Shown: one piece after another, positions 44,232 to 54,014 of the stretch
Numbering within the stretch: the stretch's first letter is position 1
Layout: the number at the start of each line of letters is the position of its first letter
Source: Winogradskyella algicola
GTDB taxonomy: Bacteria; Bacteroidota; Bacteroidia; Flavobacteriales; Flavobacteriaceae
Reading direction: 5' to 3'
NCBI RefSeq assembly: GCF_005869935.1
Contig: NZ_SZQF01000007.1
Location: 164,248 to 228,247 of the forward strand
DNA length: 64,000 bases
Position numbers and translations under genes: made by a program
Notes under the pieces: generated by a model
Database searches by the model: none
Told to the model about the DNA's origin: nothing
What the model saw: the letters and a program-made list of their open reading frames with translations, nothing else

Positions 44232-46685
44232 ATGAAGAAATCAAATTTTTTAAGTCTTGACAGTTTGTCATTTCAAGATTTTGACGAAAATTCAGAATTA
44301 ATTCCGTTGATGACACCAGAGGATGAGGAATTAATTAACAACGAATCTTTACCAGAGTCTCTATCCATTCTACCGTTACGAAATACAGTATTATTTCCAG
44401 GTGTTGTAATTCCTATAACAGCAGGTAGAGATACCTCTATAAAACTTATAAACGACGCCAATAAAGGCGGAAAAGTTATAGGTGTGGTAGCTCAAAAAGA
44501 TGAATCTGTTGAAAAACCTGCGGCCAAAGACATTTATAAAACGGGTACTGTAGCTCGAATCCTTAAAGTGCTAAAAATGCCAGATGGTAATACTACGGTT
44601 ATTATTCAGGGGAAAAAGCGTTTTCAGATTAATGAAATTATTTCTGAAAAACCTTACTTAACGGCAACAATTTCTGATATTCCTGAGGCTAAACCAGCTG
44701 CGGATAACGAAGAGTTTAATGCTATAATAGATTCTATTAAGGATCTTTCTTTGGAGATTATAAAGGAAAGCCCTAATATTCCTACCGAAGCCTCTTTTGC
44801 TATTAAGAACATAGAAAGTAACTCGTTCTTAGTAAATTTTGTGTCTTCCAACATGAATCTTAAAGTTGAGGAAAAGCAAGAACTTTTAAAAATTAACGAT
44901 TTAAAAGAACGTGCGCTTCAGACTTTAAAATATATGAATTTAGAATATCAAAAACTTGAATTAAAGAATGATATTCAGAACAAGGTTCAGAGTGATATGA
45001 ACCAGCAGCAGCGTGAGTATTTCTTACACCAACAGATGAAAACCATCCAAGAAGAATTAGGTGGTGGTGTATCTTCTGGCCAAGAAATAGAAGACATGAA
45101 AGCACGTGCCAAAGAAAAGAATTGGGACGATAAAGTAAAAGAGCACTTTGATAAGGAATTAGCCAAAATGCAGCGCATGAATCCTCAGGTGGCAGAGTAT
45201 TCTATACAACGTAATTATTTAGATCTGTTTTTGGACTTACCTTGGAATGAGTTTAGCGATGATCAATTTGACCTTAAACGTGCCATGGAAATCCTAGATC
45301 GCGACCATTTTGGATTAGACGATGTTAAAAAGCGAATCATTGAATATTTGGCAGTTTTAAAACTTCGTAATGATATGAAGTCGCCAATACTGTGTTTATA
45401 TGGACCTCCAGGGGTTGGTAAAACATCTTTAGGAAAGTCTATAGCCGAAGCTTTAGGAAGGGAATATGTAAGAATTTCACTTGGAGGTTTACGTGATGAA
45501 GCTGAGATACGCGGACATAGGAAAACCTACATTGGTGCTATGCCAGGACGAATTATCCAGAGTTTAAAGAAAGCAGGCACGTCAAACCCAGTATTTGTTT
45601 TAGATGAGATTGATAAGTTATCTACAGGTAGCCAAGGAGACCCATCTTCTGCAATGTTAGAGGTTTTAGATCCTGAACAAAACAATGAGTTTTACGATAA
45701 CTTCTTAGAAATGGGTTACGACTTATCTAAGGTAATGTTTATTGCAACGTCTAATAGTCTTAACACCATTCAGCCTGCATTAAGAGACCGTATGGAAATC
45801 ATTAACGTAACAGGTTATACTATTGAAGAAAAAGTAGAAATTGCTAAACGCCATTTATTGCCGAAACAATTAAAAGAGCATGGGCTAGATAGCAAAGCGT
45901 TAAAAATTGGAAAACCACAACTAGAAAAAATCGTTGAAGGTTATACAAGAGAATCTGGAGTAAGAGGTCTTGAAAAGCAAATTGCAAAAATGGTACGTTA
46001 CGCTGCCAAAAATATTGCAATGGAAGAGGACTATAACGTGAAGATATCTAACGACGATGTTATTGAAGTGTTAGGTTCGCCAAGACTAGAACGCGATAAA
46101 TACGAAAACAATAATGTAGCAGGAGTTGTAACTGGTTTAGCTTGGACTAGAGTGGGTGGCGATATCCTATTTATAGAGTCTATTTTATCTAAAGGAAAAG
46201 GTAATCTTACCATTACAGGAAACTTGGGAAAAGTTATGCGTGAGTCAGCCACTATCGCAATGGAATACATAAAAGCCAATGCAGATACGTTTGAAATAAA
46301 CCCAGAAGTTTTCGACAAGTACAATGTACACATACACGTGCCAGAAGGTGCAACACCAAAAGATGGTCCAAGTGCAGGTGTTACCATGTTAACATCTTTA
46401 GTATCCTTATTTACGCAACGTAAAGTAAAGAAAAGTATAGCGATGACAGGTGAGATTACACTGCGTGGAAAAGTACTTCCTGTAGGTGGTATTAAAGAGA
46501 AGATTTTAGCGGCTAAACGCGCAAAAATTAAAGAGATTCTTTTATGTGAAGATAATAAGCGCGATATTAACGAAATAAAACCAGAATATCTCAAAGGTCT
46601 AACATTTCATTATGTGAAAGATATGAGCGAGGTTTTAGATATTGCCATTACTAATCAAAAAGTAAGGAATGCTAAAAAACTCTAA
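44232..46685 (+). CDS. lon: Lon endopeptidase La
   Basis: 817 aa ATP-dependent serine protease of the cytosol. The N-terminal LON substrate domain starts at [19 protein letters not shown]. The AAA module has Walker [14 protein letters not shown] (about 395) and Walker [11 protein letters not shown]. The protease domain carries the dyad S714 in [10 protein letters not shown] and K757 in [11 protein letters not shown], 43 residues apart as in E. coli Lon. It degrades misfolded and regulatory proteins. It overlaps the next gene by 17 bases. Confidence 0.96.
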   Translation: MKKSNFLSLDSLSFQDFDENSELIPLMTPEDEELINNESLPESLSILPLRNTVLFPGVVIPITAGRDTSIKLINDANKGGKVIGVVAQKDESVEKPAAKDIYKTGTVARILKVLKMPDGNTTVIIQGKKRFQINEIISEKPYLTATISDIPEAKPAADNEEFNAIIDSIKDLSLEIIKESPNIPTEASFAIKNIESNSFLVNFVSSNMNLKVEEKQELLKINDLKERALQTLKYMNLEYQKLELKNDIQNKVQSDMNQQQREYFLHQQMKTIQEELGGGVSSGQEIEDMKARAKEKNWDDKVKEHFDKELAKMQRMNPQVAEYSIQRNYLDLFLDLPWNEFSDDQFDLKRAMEILDRDHFGLDDVKKRIIEYLAVLKLRNDMKSPILCLYGPPGVGKTSLGKSIAEALGREYVRISLGGLRDEAEIRGHRKTYIGAMPGRIIQSLKKAGTSNPVFVLDEIDKLSTGSQGDPSSAMLEVLDPEQNNEFYDNFLEMGYDLSKVMFIATSNSLNTIQPALRDRMEIINVTGYTIEEKVEIAKRHLLPKQLKEHGLDSKALKIGKPQLEKIVEGYTRESGVRGLEKQIAKMVRYAAKNIAMEEDYNVKISNDDVIEVLGSPRLERDKYENNNVAGVVTGLAWTRVGGDILFIESILSKGKGNLTITGNLGKVMRESATIAMEYIKANADTFEINPEVFDKYNVHIHVPEGATPKDGPSAGVTMLTSLVSLFTQRKVKKSIAMTGEITLRGKVLPVGGIKEKILAAKRAKIKEILLCEDNKRDINEIKPEYLKGLTFHYVKDMSEVLDIAITNQKVRNAKKL

Positions 46686-47442
46686 GTTAGTTTTTACTTT
46701 GTGTATTGCCCTTTTATCATGGCTCAATAGTTTTAGTCAAGAAGAAGGGCAATATAAAGATGTAGTTTTAGACGGTAAACCCGCAAAGCTTAATGTAGTT
46801 ACAGGGGAAATTATATTAGTAAATTCTGAAGACAAAAAGAGCCCAATAAAGTTTGATGATTTTGTAGAAAAATCAGAAAGTAATACCAAAGATTCACTGG
46901 TAATTGATGCAGATTCTGATTATCATACTGTAAAAGAAAACGAAACGCTCTTGGATATTGCTAATCGTTACAAAACAACTTTAACAGCTTTAAAAGAAGC
47001 TAATAATTTAGAGACTACTTTGATTGATCCTGGTCAAAAACTTAGAGTTGGTAATTTTGATAAGCAATCAGTAAGTACTATAAATGTTTCAAGTGAAGAA
47101 TCACCTGTTATAGTTACTGTTTCAGAAAACACATCTGGTACTCATATAGTAGAAAATGGCGATACTTTATATAGTCTGAGTAGGCGTTTTGGCTTTACTG
47201 TTGATGAATTAAAAAGTAAAAATGGGCTGACTTCAAACTTGATAAAAGTTGGTCAGGAATTAAAAGTATCCCACTCCGAATACAGAAAAGTATCATCAAA
47301 CAATTCAATTTGGACGGTATCTAAAGGTGATACGTTATACAATATTGCCAAGCGAAATGGGCTTTCTGTAGATGAGCTAAAATCAATTAATAATCTTTCA
47401 GATAATCTCATTTTAGTAGGTCAAAAATTGAAGTTAAAATAG
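46669..47442 (+). CDS. Exported protein with three LysM domains
   Basis: 257 aa. Signal peptide 1-23 ([12 protein letters not shown]). After an acidic region come three LysM peptidoglycan-binding repeats, at about 84-127 ([17 protein letters not shown]), 163-204 ([17 protein letters not shown]) and 213-256 ([17 protein letters not shown]). No catalytic domain is attached, so it probably serves as an anchor or scaffold at the cell wall. The start codon lies 17 bases inside lon in another frame, a conserved-looking coupling that links it to the protease transcript. Confidence 0.87.
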   Translation: MLKNSKLVFTLCIALLSWLNSFSQEEGQYKDVVLDGKPAKLNVVTGEIILVNSEDKKSPIKFDDFVEKSESNTKDSLVIDADSDYHTVKENETLLDIANRYKTTLTALKEANNLETTLIDPGQKLRVGNFDKQSVSTINVSSEESPVIVTVSENTSGTHIVENGDTLYSLSRRFGFTVDELKSKNGLTSNLIKVGQELKVSHSEYRKVSSNNSIWTVSKGDTLYNIAKRNGLSVDELKSINNLSDNLILVGQKLKLK

Positions 47443-47515
47443 AAATAAAACACCTCGAAAAAATAAAAAAATCATATCATCGTTTTAAGATAGATTTGTT
47501 TATTTTGCACAATCT

Positions 47516-48547
47516 ATGATAAAGAGGGTTACCCAATTCTGTTTTATGCTTTTAGCGTTACCGTTGTTTGCACAATTGGGTGGAGAATCTACTTATCAAT
47601 TTCTCAATCTTGTATCATCTCCACGACAGGCTGCATTAGGCGGTAAAATTATCACCAATTTTGATCATGATGTTACTGAGGCCTTATACAATCCAGCATC
47701 TTTAAACTGGCAAATGCACAATCAACTTGCTGTAAATGTATCTAGTTATTTAGGTGGTATTACATACGGAACAGCTGCTTATGCTTATACTTGGGACAGA
47801 CACGTACAAACATTTCATTTTGGTGTAACATATATTAATTACGGAACGTTTGATGGTTACGACGTTAATGGTAATTCCACAGGAACTTTTAGTGGAAACG
47901 AAGCAGCTATTTCGGCAGGTTATAATTACAATATTCCTTTTACCGATTTCTATGTAGGAGCCAATGTAAAGGTTATTACTTCTCTTTTAGAACAATACAA
48001 TTCAGTTGGTGGAGCAGTAGATTTGGGTATAATGTATATCAATGAAAAGTTAGATTTTCATGCAGCTTTAACGGTTAGAAATATAGGAACACAGTTTACA
48101 ACATATGCAGGCCAGAATGAACCTTTACCTTTTGAAGTCAATTTTGGGATGTCCCAGACATTAGAGAACGTTCCTATCAGATGGCACCTAACGATGGAAA
48201 ATCTACAGGAATGGCCAATAGGTGTATCTAATCCTGCTAGAGCCACGACAGATTTAGATGGTAATCAGACCCAAGAAACGGTTGGTTTTTTCAATAATGC
48301 TTTACGCCATTTAATTTTGGGAGCCGAGTTATGGCCAGAACGTGGGTTTAATCTAAGATTTGGTTATAACTTTAGACGTGCAGAAGAATTAAGAATAGTA
48401 GATCAAAGAAATTTTTCAGGTTTATCAGTTGGTGTAGGTATTCGATTAAACTCAATGCGATTTAGTTATACACATGCCAGATACACAAGTGCTTCTAATA
48501 CTAGTTTTTTTGGACTTCAAATAGATTTAGATGGCAGAAGACGATAA
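47516..48547 (+). CDS. porQ: Type IX secretion system protein PorQ
   Basis: 343 aa. Signal peptide 1-19 (MLLALPLFAQ). The sequence GGESTYQFLNLVSSPRQAALGGK and the later NPASL motif with barrel strands match PorQ/PorV-like (FadL-type) outer-membrane barrels. PorQ is part of the T9SS attachment complex that joins secreted proteins to lipopolysaccharide. It ends in a basic DGRRR. Its ATG is nine bases after a TATTTTG box, so the leader is very short. It is 10 bases from the cmk start chosen here, an arrangement common in Bacteroidota. Confidence 0.9.
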   Translation: MIKRVTQFCFMLLALPLFAQLGGESTYQFLNLVSSPRQAALGGKIITNFDHDVTEALYNPASLNWQMHNQLAVNVSSYLGGITYGTAAYAYTWDRHVQTFHFGVTYINYGTFDGYDVNGNSTGTFSGNEAAISAGYNYNIPFTDFYVGANVKVITSLLEQYNSVGGAVDLGIMYINEKLDFHAALTVRNIGTQFTTYAGQNEPLPFEVNFGMSQTLENVPIRWHLTMENLQEWPIGVSNPARATTDLDGNQTQETVGFFNNALRHLILGAELWPERGFNLRFGYNFRRAEELRIVDQRNFSGLSVGVGIRLNSMRFSYTHARYTSASNTSFFGLQIDLDGRRR

Positions 48548-48557
48548 GGATACAACT

Positions 48558-49241
48558 ATGAATAAGATTGTAATAGCTATAGATGGATTTTCTTCAACCG
48601 GTAAGAGTACTATTGCAAAGCAATTAGCAAAGCAACTCAACTATATTTATGTTGATACTGGAGCAATGTATAGAGCAGTGACCTATTTTGCTATGAAAAA
48701 TGAATTGATAGGTGAAGACTTCTTTCATTCTGAAAAACTCATTGAACGACTTAATGAAATACATATAACCTTTAAGTTTAATGAAGTGTTAGGATTTGCC
48801 GAAGTATACTTAAATGGTGAAAACATTGAGAAGCAGATTAGAACTTTAGAAGTATCACGATATGTGAGTCCAGTAGCTACAATTTCTGAAGTACGACAAA
48901 AACTGGTAGAACAACAACAGTTAATGGGTAAAGACAAAGGCATCGTAATGGACGGTAGAGATATTGGTACGGTAGTATTTCCTGATGCTGAATTGAAAAT
49001 ATTTATGACAGCTTCTGCTGAAACCAGAGCCCAAAGACGTTATAAAGAATTATTAGAACGCGGACATAACCTAAGTTATGACGAAGTTTTAGAAAATGTT
49101 ACTACAAGAGATCGTATTGACTCAACAAGAGAAGATTCACCTTTGGTAAAAGCAGATGATGCTATTGAGATTGATAATTCAGATTTAACCATAGAGGAGC
49201 AGTTAAAAACAATTTTAGAACTGGCAAAGTCTAAAGCATAA
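48558..49241 (+). CDS. cmk: Cytidylate kinase
   Basis: 227 aa. It phosphorylates CMP and dCMP with ATP. The P-loop is AIDGFSSTGKSTIAKQL. The CMP-binding region contains YVDTGAMYRAVTYFA and MDGRDIGTVVFPDA, and the lid has the pattern RAQRRYKELLERG. The ATG at 48558 gives the standard N-terminus; an earlier in-frame ATG at 48531 lies within porQ and would add nine charged residues. It is co-transcribed with porQ and ends at a large terminator. Confidence 0.95.
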   Translation: MNKIVIAIDGFSSTGKSTIAKQLAKQLNYIYVDTGAMYRAVTYFAMKNELIGEDFFHSEKLIERLNEIHITFKFNEVLGFAEVYLNGENIEKQIRTLEVSRYVSPVATISEVRQKLVEQQQLMGKDKGIVMDGRDIGTVVFPDAELKIFMTASAETRAQRRYKELLERGHNLSYDEVLENVTTRDRIDSTREDSPLVKADDAIEIDNSDLTIEEQLKTILELAKSKA

Positions 49242-49246
49242 AAAAA

Positions 49247-49296
49247 AAGCGACCTTTCGGTTACTGAGCGTAGTCGAAGTAGGTCGCTTAATTTTT
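49247..49296 (+). terminator. Long terminator-like hairpin with repeat core
   Basis: AAGCGACCT (49247-49255) pairs with AGGTCGCTT (49281-49289), then AATTTTT. The 25-base loop contains ACTGAGCGTAGTCGAAGT, a partial match to the TCGAAGT-type repeats elsewhere in the window. Confidence 0.8.
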
Positions 49297-49311
49297 ATAA
49301 ATTTATTCTAA

Positions 49312-49689
49312 TTATAGATTAGGAATTACTAATTCTTGGTCAGGATGAATTAAATCCGGATTTTTAAGAATATTAGTATTTGCTTCAAAAATTTCTTTAT
49401 ACTTCATTGCATCACCATAATAGTGCTTAGCAATTTTCCCTAAAGTTTCACCAGACTTTACAGTATGTCTCGCATAAACTGATTCATCAGCAACTTTAAT
49501 GTCTGCCATAATATCAGAAGGTTCATCACCACCGATTTCTTTTATCTTATCCCAAAGTAAATTTTTCTCGTACTGTGTAGCTGCAGTTCCCCAAACTTTA
49601 AGTTGACCGTTTGCTTCTTCAACTTTACCGTCTTGGATGTTTAATTGTTCCCCTAAGTCTAGAACGTCTTGGTATTTTGCTTTAACCAT
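49312..49689 (-). CDS. LysM domain protein (YgaU/LysM-BON-like)
   Basis: 125 aa, no signal peptide. The N-terminal half (VLDLGEQLNIQDGKVEEANGQ read as a BON-like fold, about 5-70) is followed by one LysM domain (about 75-122: RHTVKSGETLGKIAKHYYGD). This two-domain plan is that of YgaU/LysM-containing stress proteins such as E. coli Kbp, a cytoplasmic potassium-binding protein. Similar function here is inferred. It stands alone, convergent with cmk. Confidence 0.82.
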   Translation of the reverse strand: MVKAKYQDVLDLGEQLNIQDGKVEEANGQLKVWGTAATQYEKNLLWDKIKEIGGDEPSDIMADIKVADESVYARHTVKSGETLGKIAKHYYGDAMKYKEIFEANTNILKNPDLIHPDQELVIPNL

Positions 49690-49829
49690 GATTGTTTTGA
49701 TTTATAAGTATTAATAGTAATGTAAATATACCAATTTATATGCCAAAAATTAGCTTTTTTGAGCATCAAATTTGTATTCAATTGTAAGACACTCAAAATG
49801 TATTTAAGTCACATTTTTAATCATAATTC

Positions 49830-50249
49830 TTAATTTTGTTTAACATATGTGGTCCAGTTTCTGTTGGAATTGTCAAAATACCAAACTTCTAAAACAGAAT
49901 TATTGATTGTAAATTTTAAAGTACTCGTATCACTGTTTTCTGTGGTATAGTTAATGGTGTTTTCGTCTAAGTTAATAGTAAAAGAACCATTAGTGATAAT
50001 ACCATGTTCGTCAAAAATATATAAACCGTTTAAATCCCGTTTATTGTCATCGTCCAGAAAACTTAAGGTTTCACAGCAAAGTGCTTCTAAAGAGGATATA
50101 TTGTTAATACCACGTCCATTAATTTCCCATTCTCCAATAAGCCCAGTTTCAATCAAAGGATTTAAAGTGTTGTTGTCATCAGTATCACAACTCGTAATTA
50201 ATAGTAAGAATAATAATAATAATGAAAGTGATATTCTTAAATTTTTCAT
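49830..50249 (-). CDS. Lipocalin-like lipoprotein
   Basis: 139 aa. Signal peptide with lipobox LLITSCDTD (Cys about 21). After a short linker the sequence LIGEWEINGRGI opens a small lipocalin-like (DUF5004-type) beta-barrel, with a Cys-Cys pair at CCETLSF. It is very common in flavobacteria; ligand unknown. The ATG at 50249 (MKNLRISL) is preferred to one five codons earlier. It is divergent from rpsA across a 256-base regulatory gap. Confidence 0.75.
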   Translation of the reverse strand: MKNLRISLSLLLLFLLLITSCDTDDNNTLNPLIETGLIGEWEINGRGINNISSLEALCCETLSFLDDDNKRDLNGLYIFDEHGIITNGSFTINLDENTINYTTENSDTSTLKFTINNSVLEVWYFDNSNRNWTTYVKQN

Positions 50250-50354
50250 TGCAAATAGTTTCAAATAAATTTAGTTCAATGATTGATTTATAAGATTAAT
50301 AGAATATTATCTTTTAGTTAATTGAGCTATAGGCTAATTAAATAAGTTATTTCG

Positions 50355-50385
50355 TTTGTTAATTAATTGAAAATGATTAATTTTG
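50355..50385 (+). promoter_or_regulatory. rpsA promoter, exact Bacteroidota consensus
   Basis: TTTG at 50355-50358, a 19-base spacer, then TAATTTTG at 50378-50385. This is the TTTG-N19-TAnnTTTG pattern of the Bacteroidota primary sigma factor. Transcription should start near 50390, giving a leader of about 115 bases. Confidence 0.85.
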
Positions 50386-50395
50386 CGCTCCTTTT

Positions 50396-50473
50396 TAGCG
50401 GACTTGAGAAAGTAGGAAAGGAAAAACAAAATAAATTTTAATTAGCTTCTGTAAATTTATCCGCTATACTTTC
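50396..50473 (+). promoter_or_regulatory. Structured rpsA leader with two crossing pairings
   Basis: TAGCGGA (50396-50402) is an exact complement of TCCGCTA (50460-50466). GAAAGTA (50408-50414) is an exact complement of TACTTTC (50467-50473). The two pairings cross, so they form a pseudoknot or two competing states 33 bases before the rpsA start. Ribosomal protein S1 regulates its own mRNA in other bacteria, and this leader is a candidate site. Confidence 0.5.
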
Positions 50474-50505
50474 TGAAAATACAGAATACAAATTTTTAAT
50501 CAGCA

Positions 50506-52341
50506 ATGGCTGAAAACAAAACAAAACAAGCTGAGGTTGAAGCAACTGAAGCAAAAACAGTTGAAGCTCCAGTAGTTTCTGAAGCTCAGGCAAATCCAGA
50601 AAAATTCTTAAAAGAGTTCGATTGGCACAATTACGAAGAAGGAATTGAGCAGGTAGAGGACAAGAAACTTGCAGAATTTGAAAAATTAGTATCTGAAAAT
50701 TTCGTTGACACTTTAGATGACGAGGTTGTTGAAGGTGAAGTAATCCACATCACAGACAGAGATGCTATTATTGACATTAACGCTAAGTCTGAAGGTGTAA
50801 TTTCTCTTAACGAGTTTCGTTACAACCCAGATTTAAAAGTTGGTGATAAAGTAGAGGTATTAATTGATGTTCGCGAAGACGCTACAGGTCAGTTAGTATT
50901 ATCTCACAGAAAAGCTAGAGTAATCAAGGCTTGGGATCGTGTAAATAATGCACATGATACAGGTGAAATCGTAAATGGTTTCGTTAAGTGCAGAACTAAA
51001 GGTGGTATGATCGTTGACGTTTTCGGAATCGAAGCATTCTTACCAGGTTCTCAAATTGACGTTAAGCCAATTAGAGATTACGACCAGTACGTAAATAAAA
51101 CTATGGAATTCAAAGTTGTTAAAATCAACCACGAATTTAAGAACATAGTAGTTTCTCATAAAGCACTTATTGAGGCTGATATTGAGGAGCAAAAGAAAGA
51201 AATCATTGGCCAGTTAGAAAAAGGACAAGTATTAGAAGGTGTTGTTAAAAACATTACGTCTTACGGTGTATTTATCGATTTAGGTGGTGTAGATGGTTTA
51301 ATTCACATTACAGATTTATCATGGTCTCGTATCAACCATCCAAACGAGATTGTTGAGTTAGATCAGAAATTGAATGTTGTAATTCTTGATTTTGATGAAA
51401 ACAAGTCTAGAATTCAGTTAGGTCTTAAGCAATTATCTAAGCACCCTTGGGAAGCTTTAGGTGAAGATCTTAAAGTTGGTGACAAAGTAAAAGGTAAAGT
51501 AGTGGTTATCGCTGATTACGGTGCTTTTGTAGAAGTTGCAGATGGTGTAGAAGGATTAGTACACGTTAGTGAAATGTCTTGGTCTACACACTTACGTTCT
51601 GCACAAGACTTCGTTTCTGTAGGTGACGAAATCGAGGCACAAGTATTAACTCTAGATAGAGAAGACAGAAAAATGTCTCTTGGTATTAAGCAATTAACAC
51701 CAGATCCATGGACTGATATTACGTCTAAGTATCCTGTAGGTTCTAGACATACAGGTATAGTACGTAACTTTACTAACTTCGGCGTGTTTGTTGAGTTAGA
51801 AGAAGGTATCGATGGTCTTATCTATATCTCTGACTTATCTTGGACTAAGAAAATTAAGCATCCGTCTGAGTTCTGTAACGTTGGCGATAAGTTAGACGTT
51901 GTAGTTTTAGAACTAGATGTTGAAGGACGTAAATTATCTTTAGGTCACAAACAAACCGAAGAGAATCCTTGGGACAAATACGAAACTGAGTTTGCTGTTG
52001 GTACATCTCACACTGCTGCTATTACTGAAATAGTAGACAAAGGCGCTACAATAGAATTTAACGAAGATATTGTTGCTTTTGTACCACAACGTCACTTAGA
52101 AAAAGAAGATGGTTCTAAACTTAAGAAAGGTGAAGAAGCAGAATTCAAAATTATTGAGTTCAATAAAGAATTCAAAAGAGTTGTAGCATCTCACACTGCA
52201 GTATTTAGAGAAGAAGAAGCTAAAATCGTTAAGCAGGCAGTTAAGAAAGCAGAAGCACAAGCGGCAGAAGCTAAACCTACTTTAGGTGATGCAAACGATG
52301 CTTTACAAGCACTTAAAGATAAAATGGACGGAAAGAAGTAA
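50506..52341 (+). CDS. rpsA: 30S ribosomal protein S1
   Basis: 611 aa. After an acidic, Ala/Glu-rich N-terminal tail of about 50 residues there are six S1 (OB-fold) repeats. Clear copies are GVVKNITSYGVFIDLGGVDG, GKVVVIADYGAFVEVADGVE and GIVRNFTNFGVFVELEEGID. It binds mRNA on the 30S subunit. S1 is important in flavobacteria, where mRNAs lack Shine-Dalgarno sites and A-rich leaders may be bound through S1. The C-terminal tail is Ala/Lys-rich. It is monocistronic with a consensus promoter, structured leader and strong terminator. Confidence 0.97.
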   Translation: MAENKTKQAEVEATEAKTVEAPVVSEAQANPEKFLKEFDWHNYEEGIEQVEDKKLAEFEKLVSENFVDTLDDEVVEGEVIHITDRDAIIDINAKSEGVISLNEFRYNPDLKVGDKVEVLIDVREDATGQLVLSHRKARVIKAWDRVNNAHDTGEIVNGFVKCRTKGGMIVDVFGIEAFLPGSQIDVKPIRDYDQYVNKTMEFKVVKINHEFKNIVVSHKALIEADIEEQKKEIIGQLEKGQVLEGVVKNITSYGVFIDLGGVDGLIHITDLSWSRINHPNEIVELDQKLNVVILDFDENKSRIQLGLKQLSKHPWEALGEDLKVGDKVKGKVVVIADYGAFVEVADGVEGLVHVSEMSWSTHLRSAQDFVSVGDEIEAQVLTLDREDRKMSLGIKQLTPDPWTDITSKYPVGSRHTGIVRNFTNFGVFVELEEGIDGLIYISDLSWTKKIKHPSEFCNVGDKLDVVVLELDVEGRKLSLGHKQTEENPWDKYETEFAVGTSHTAAITEIVDKGATIEFNEDIVAFVPQRHLEKEDGSKLKKGEEAEFKIIEFNKEFKRVVASHTAVFREEEAKIVKQAVKKAEAQAAEAKPTLGDANDALQALKDKMDGKK

Positions 52342-52361
52342 TTCAATCCTAAATATATTTT

Positions 52362-52393
52362 AAAGCCTCTCAAAAATTGAGAGGCTTTTTTTT
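52362..52393 (+). terminator. rpsA terminator
   Basis: AAGCCTCTCAA-AAA-TTGAGAGGCTT followed by eight Ts. Confidence 0.95.
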
Positions 52394-52593
52394 GGTAAGA
52401 AAATATATGTTAAAATGTTAAAAATTTTTATGTTTTTGTTAAATAAGTTAAATAATTAAGCAAATCATCTAATTCTTACAATTATTCTCCGTTTATATTT
52501 TTAACTTCTAGGTACTAGTAGTTAGTATATTAATGCTAACGAGCACATATTTTGAGGCCTCATAATAAAAAAGTTTAACCAAATTTTAATATT

Positions 52594-53331
52594 ATGAAAA
52601 GAATCTTACTCAGTATAGGCTTTTTGGTCTATTCGTTATCGTATTCTCAAAGCGGAAACACAATTGAAAATGCAATTGAAGTTAATGGTACTAATTTAAG
52701 TGTAAACCTTTTGGATTACACTTCAGCAACAGCATCTGGATTATCGCCTGCATGTAATCCTTATGAGGATATTTTTTATAAACATACTATAAGTTCTGGT
52801 GATAATAAACTAGAGATTGGCATGGCCAGTGCAGGACTAACTTTAATAGCTAATATAAATTACCAAATCTTGAAGGCACCAAACGGTGACTTAGGTCTTC
52901 TTCAAGAAATAAAATGTGATTCTTATACGGTAGTTGCTTTAGCTGGTGGTAGTTTTGAACTCATATTTGATGAGATTAATGCTTCGGATGTGTACTACCT
53001 CAGGGTTTTTAAAAATAATGAAGCACTCATAGACCTTAGCTCGTTGTTAAGTGGCACCTCTATAACAATGAATAGTAGCTTTGATCCCACGTTGTCTCTA
53101 GGGAGTTCAGATGAAAATCCAAATGCAGTTACTATTTTAAAAAACAGCATAAAACTTTCAGATGACTTTAGTACTTCAATAGTTAAAATTTATGCCATAG
53201 ATGGACGCCTTATAGACGTATATACCGATGTAAATAGTACAATTGATATTTCTAAATTAACAAGAGGTGTTTACATTATGAATATGATGAATGATATTAG
53301 TTCATACTCCACTAAGTTTATAAAACGTTAA
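52594..53331 (+). CDS. Secreted protein with T9SS type A sorting domain
   Basis: 245 aa. Signal peptide 1-18 (LVYSLSYSQ). The N-terminal domain (about 20-150) resembles a beta-sandwich of the pre-peptidase C-terminal type (SGNTIENAIEVNGTN, then FYKHTISSGDNKLEI). The C-terminal 75 residues form a T9SS type A domain (VKIYAIDGRLIDVY, LTRGVYIMNM, KFIKR). No catalytic residues are evident. It stands alone between terminators. The 230-base gap upstream is AT-rich, with a TATTTTG box near 52549. Confidence 0.82.
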   Translation: MKRILLSIGFLVYSLSYSQSGNTIENAIEVNGTNLSVNLLDYTSATASGLSPACNPYEDIFYKHTISSGDNKLEIGMASAGLTLIANINYQILKAPNGDLGLLQEIKCDSYTVVALAGGSFELIFDEINASDVYYLRVFKNNEALIDLSSLLSGTSITMNSSFDPTLSLGSSDENPNAVTILKNSIKLSDDFSTSIVKIYAIDGRLIDVYTDVNSTIDISKLTRGVYIMNMMNDISSYSTKFIKR

Positions 53332-53357
53332 TCTAAAAACATGTAATACCATTTTAC

Positions 53358-53388
53358 AAAAAAGTCCATGTAGAACATGGACTTTTTT
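53358..53388 (+). terminator. Rho-independent terminator
   Basis: AAAGTCCATG and CATGGACTTT pair around TAGAA and are followed by Ts, after the T9SS-substrate gene. Confidence 0.92.
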
Positions 53389-53404
53389 AATGCTTTTATA
53401 TTTG

Positions 53405-53435
53405 TTTGAAACTCTAAGAAATTAACTTAACTTTG
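53405..53435 (+). promoter_or_regulatory. pyrR promoter, exact Bacteroidota consensus
   Basis: TTTG at 53405-53408, a 19-base spacer, then TAACTTTG at 53428-53435. It is 25 bases before the pyrR ATG. No room remains for the long PyrR-binding attenuator found in Bacillus leaders. Confidence 0.82.
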
Positions 53436-53460
53436 CGAATCAATAACGTTTGGATACTAC

Positions 53461-54000
53461 ATGAGTCAAAAAGTATTACTCAATTCTAAGGAAGTCAATA
53501 TTATACTACACAGATTGGCTTGCCAACTTATTGAAAACCATGATGATTTTTCGGAAACCGTCTTAATAGGTATACAACCAAGAGGTAAATTTTTGGCTGA
53601 CCGTTTGGCACAGATGCTAAAAGAAGACTATAGGATTAAGAATATTCAAATAGGACATCTCGATATTACTTTTTTTAGAGACGATTTTAGGAGAGGCGAC
53701 AAACCTCTTGAAGCTAATACAACAGAGATAGATTTTATTGTTGAAGGAAAAAATGTAGTTTTTATAGATGATGTACTGTATACAGGTCGTAGTATAAGAT
53801 CTGCGCTTACTGCAATACAATCTTTTGGAAGACCAAATAACATTGAATTACTGACTTTAATAGACAGAAGATTTAGTAGGCATTTACCTATTCAACCTAA
53901 TTATAGAGGACGACAAGTAGATGCTATAGATAACCAGAAAGTTAAGGTAAACTGGATTGAGAATGGAGGAGAAGATGCAGTGTATTTGATTGATAAATAG
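53461..54000 (+). CDS. pyrR: Bifunctional PyrR: pyr regulator / uracil phosphoribosyltransferase
   Basis: 179 aa PRTase-fold protein. The PRPP loop is FIDDVLYTGRSIRSAL; LIGIQPRGKFLADRLA and the flexible HLDITFFRDDF region match PyrR. In Firmicutes PyrR binds pyr mRNA and controls attenuation, with weak UPRTase activity. Here the short leader makes RNA-level control of its own operon unlikely, so it may act mainly as an enzyme or elsewhere. First gene of an operon with pyrB (14 bases apart), a STAS-like gene and rnz. Confidence 0.92.
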   Translation: MSQKVLLNSKEVNIILHRLACQLIENHDDFSETVLIGIQPRGKFLADRLAQMLKEDYRIKNIQIGHLDITFFRDDFRRGDKPLEANTTEIDFIVEGKNVVFIDDVLYTGRSIRSALTAIQSFGRPNNIELLTLIDRRFSRHLPIQPNYRGRQVDAIDNQKVKVNWIENGGEDAVYLIDK

Positions 54001-54014
54001 AAAATTAACTAGCA

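Noticed and set aside
46031..46594. Long open frame antisense to lon
   Set aside because: It mirrors the conserved protease domain of lon codon for codon, has no promoter or recognisable protein features, and lies opposite a strongly conserved gene.
53436..53460. PyrR-binding attenuator in the pyrR leader
   Set aside because: Only 25 bases separate the -7 box from the ATG; no anti-terminator or terminator hairpins can fit.
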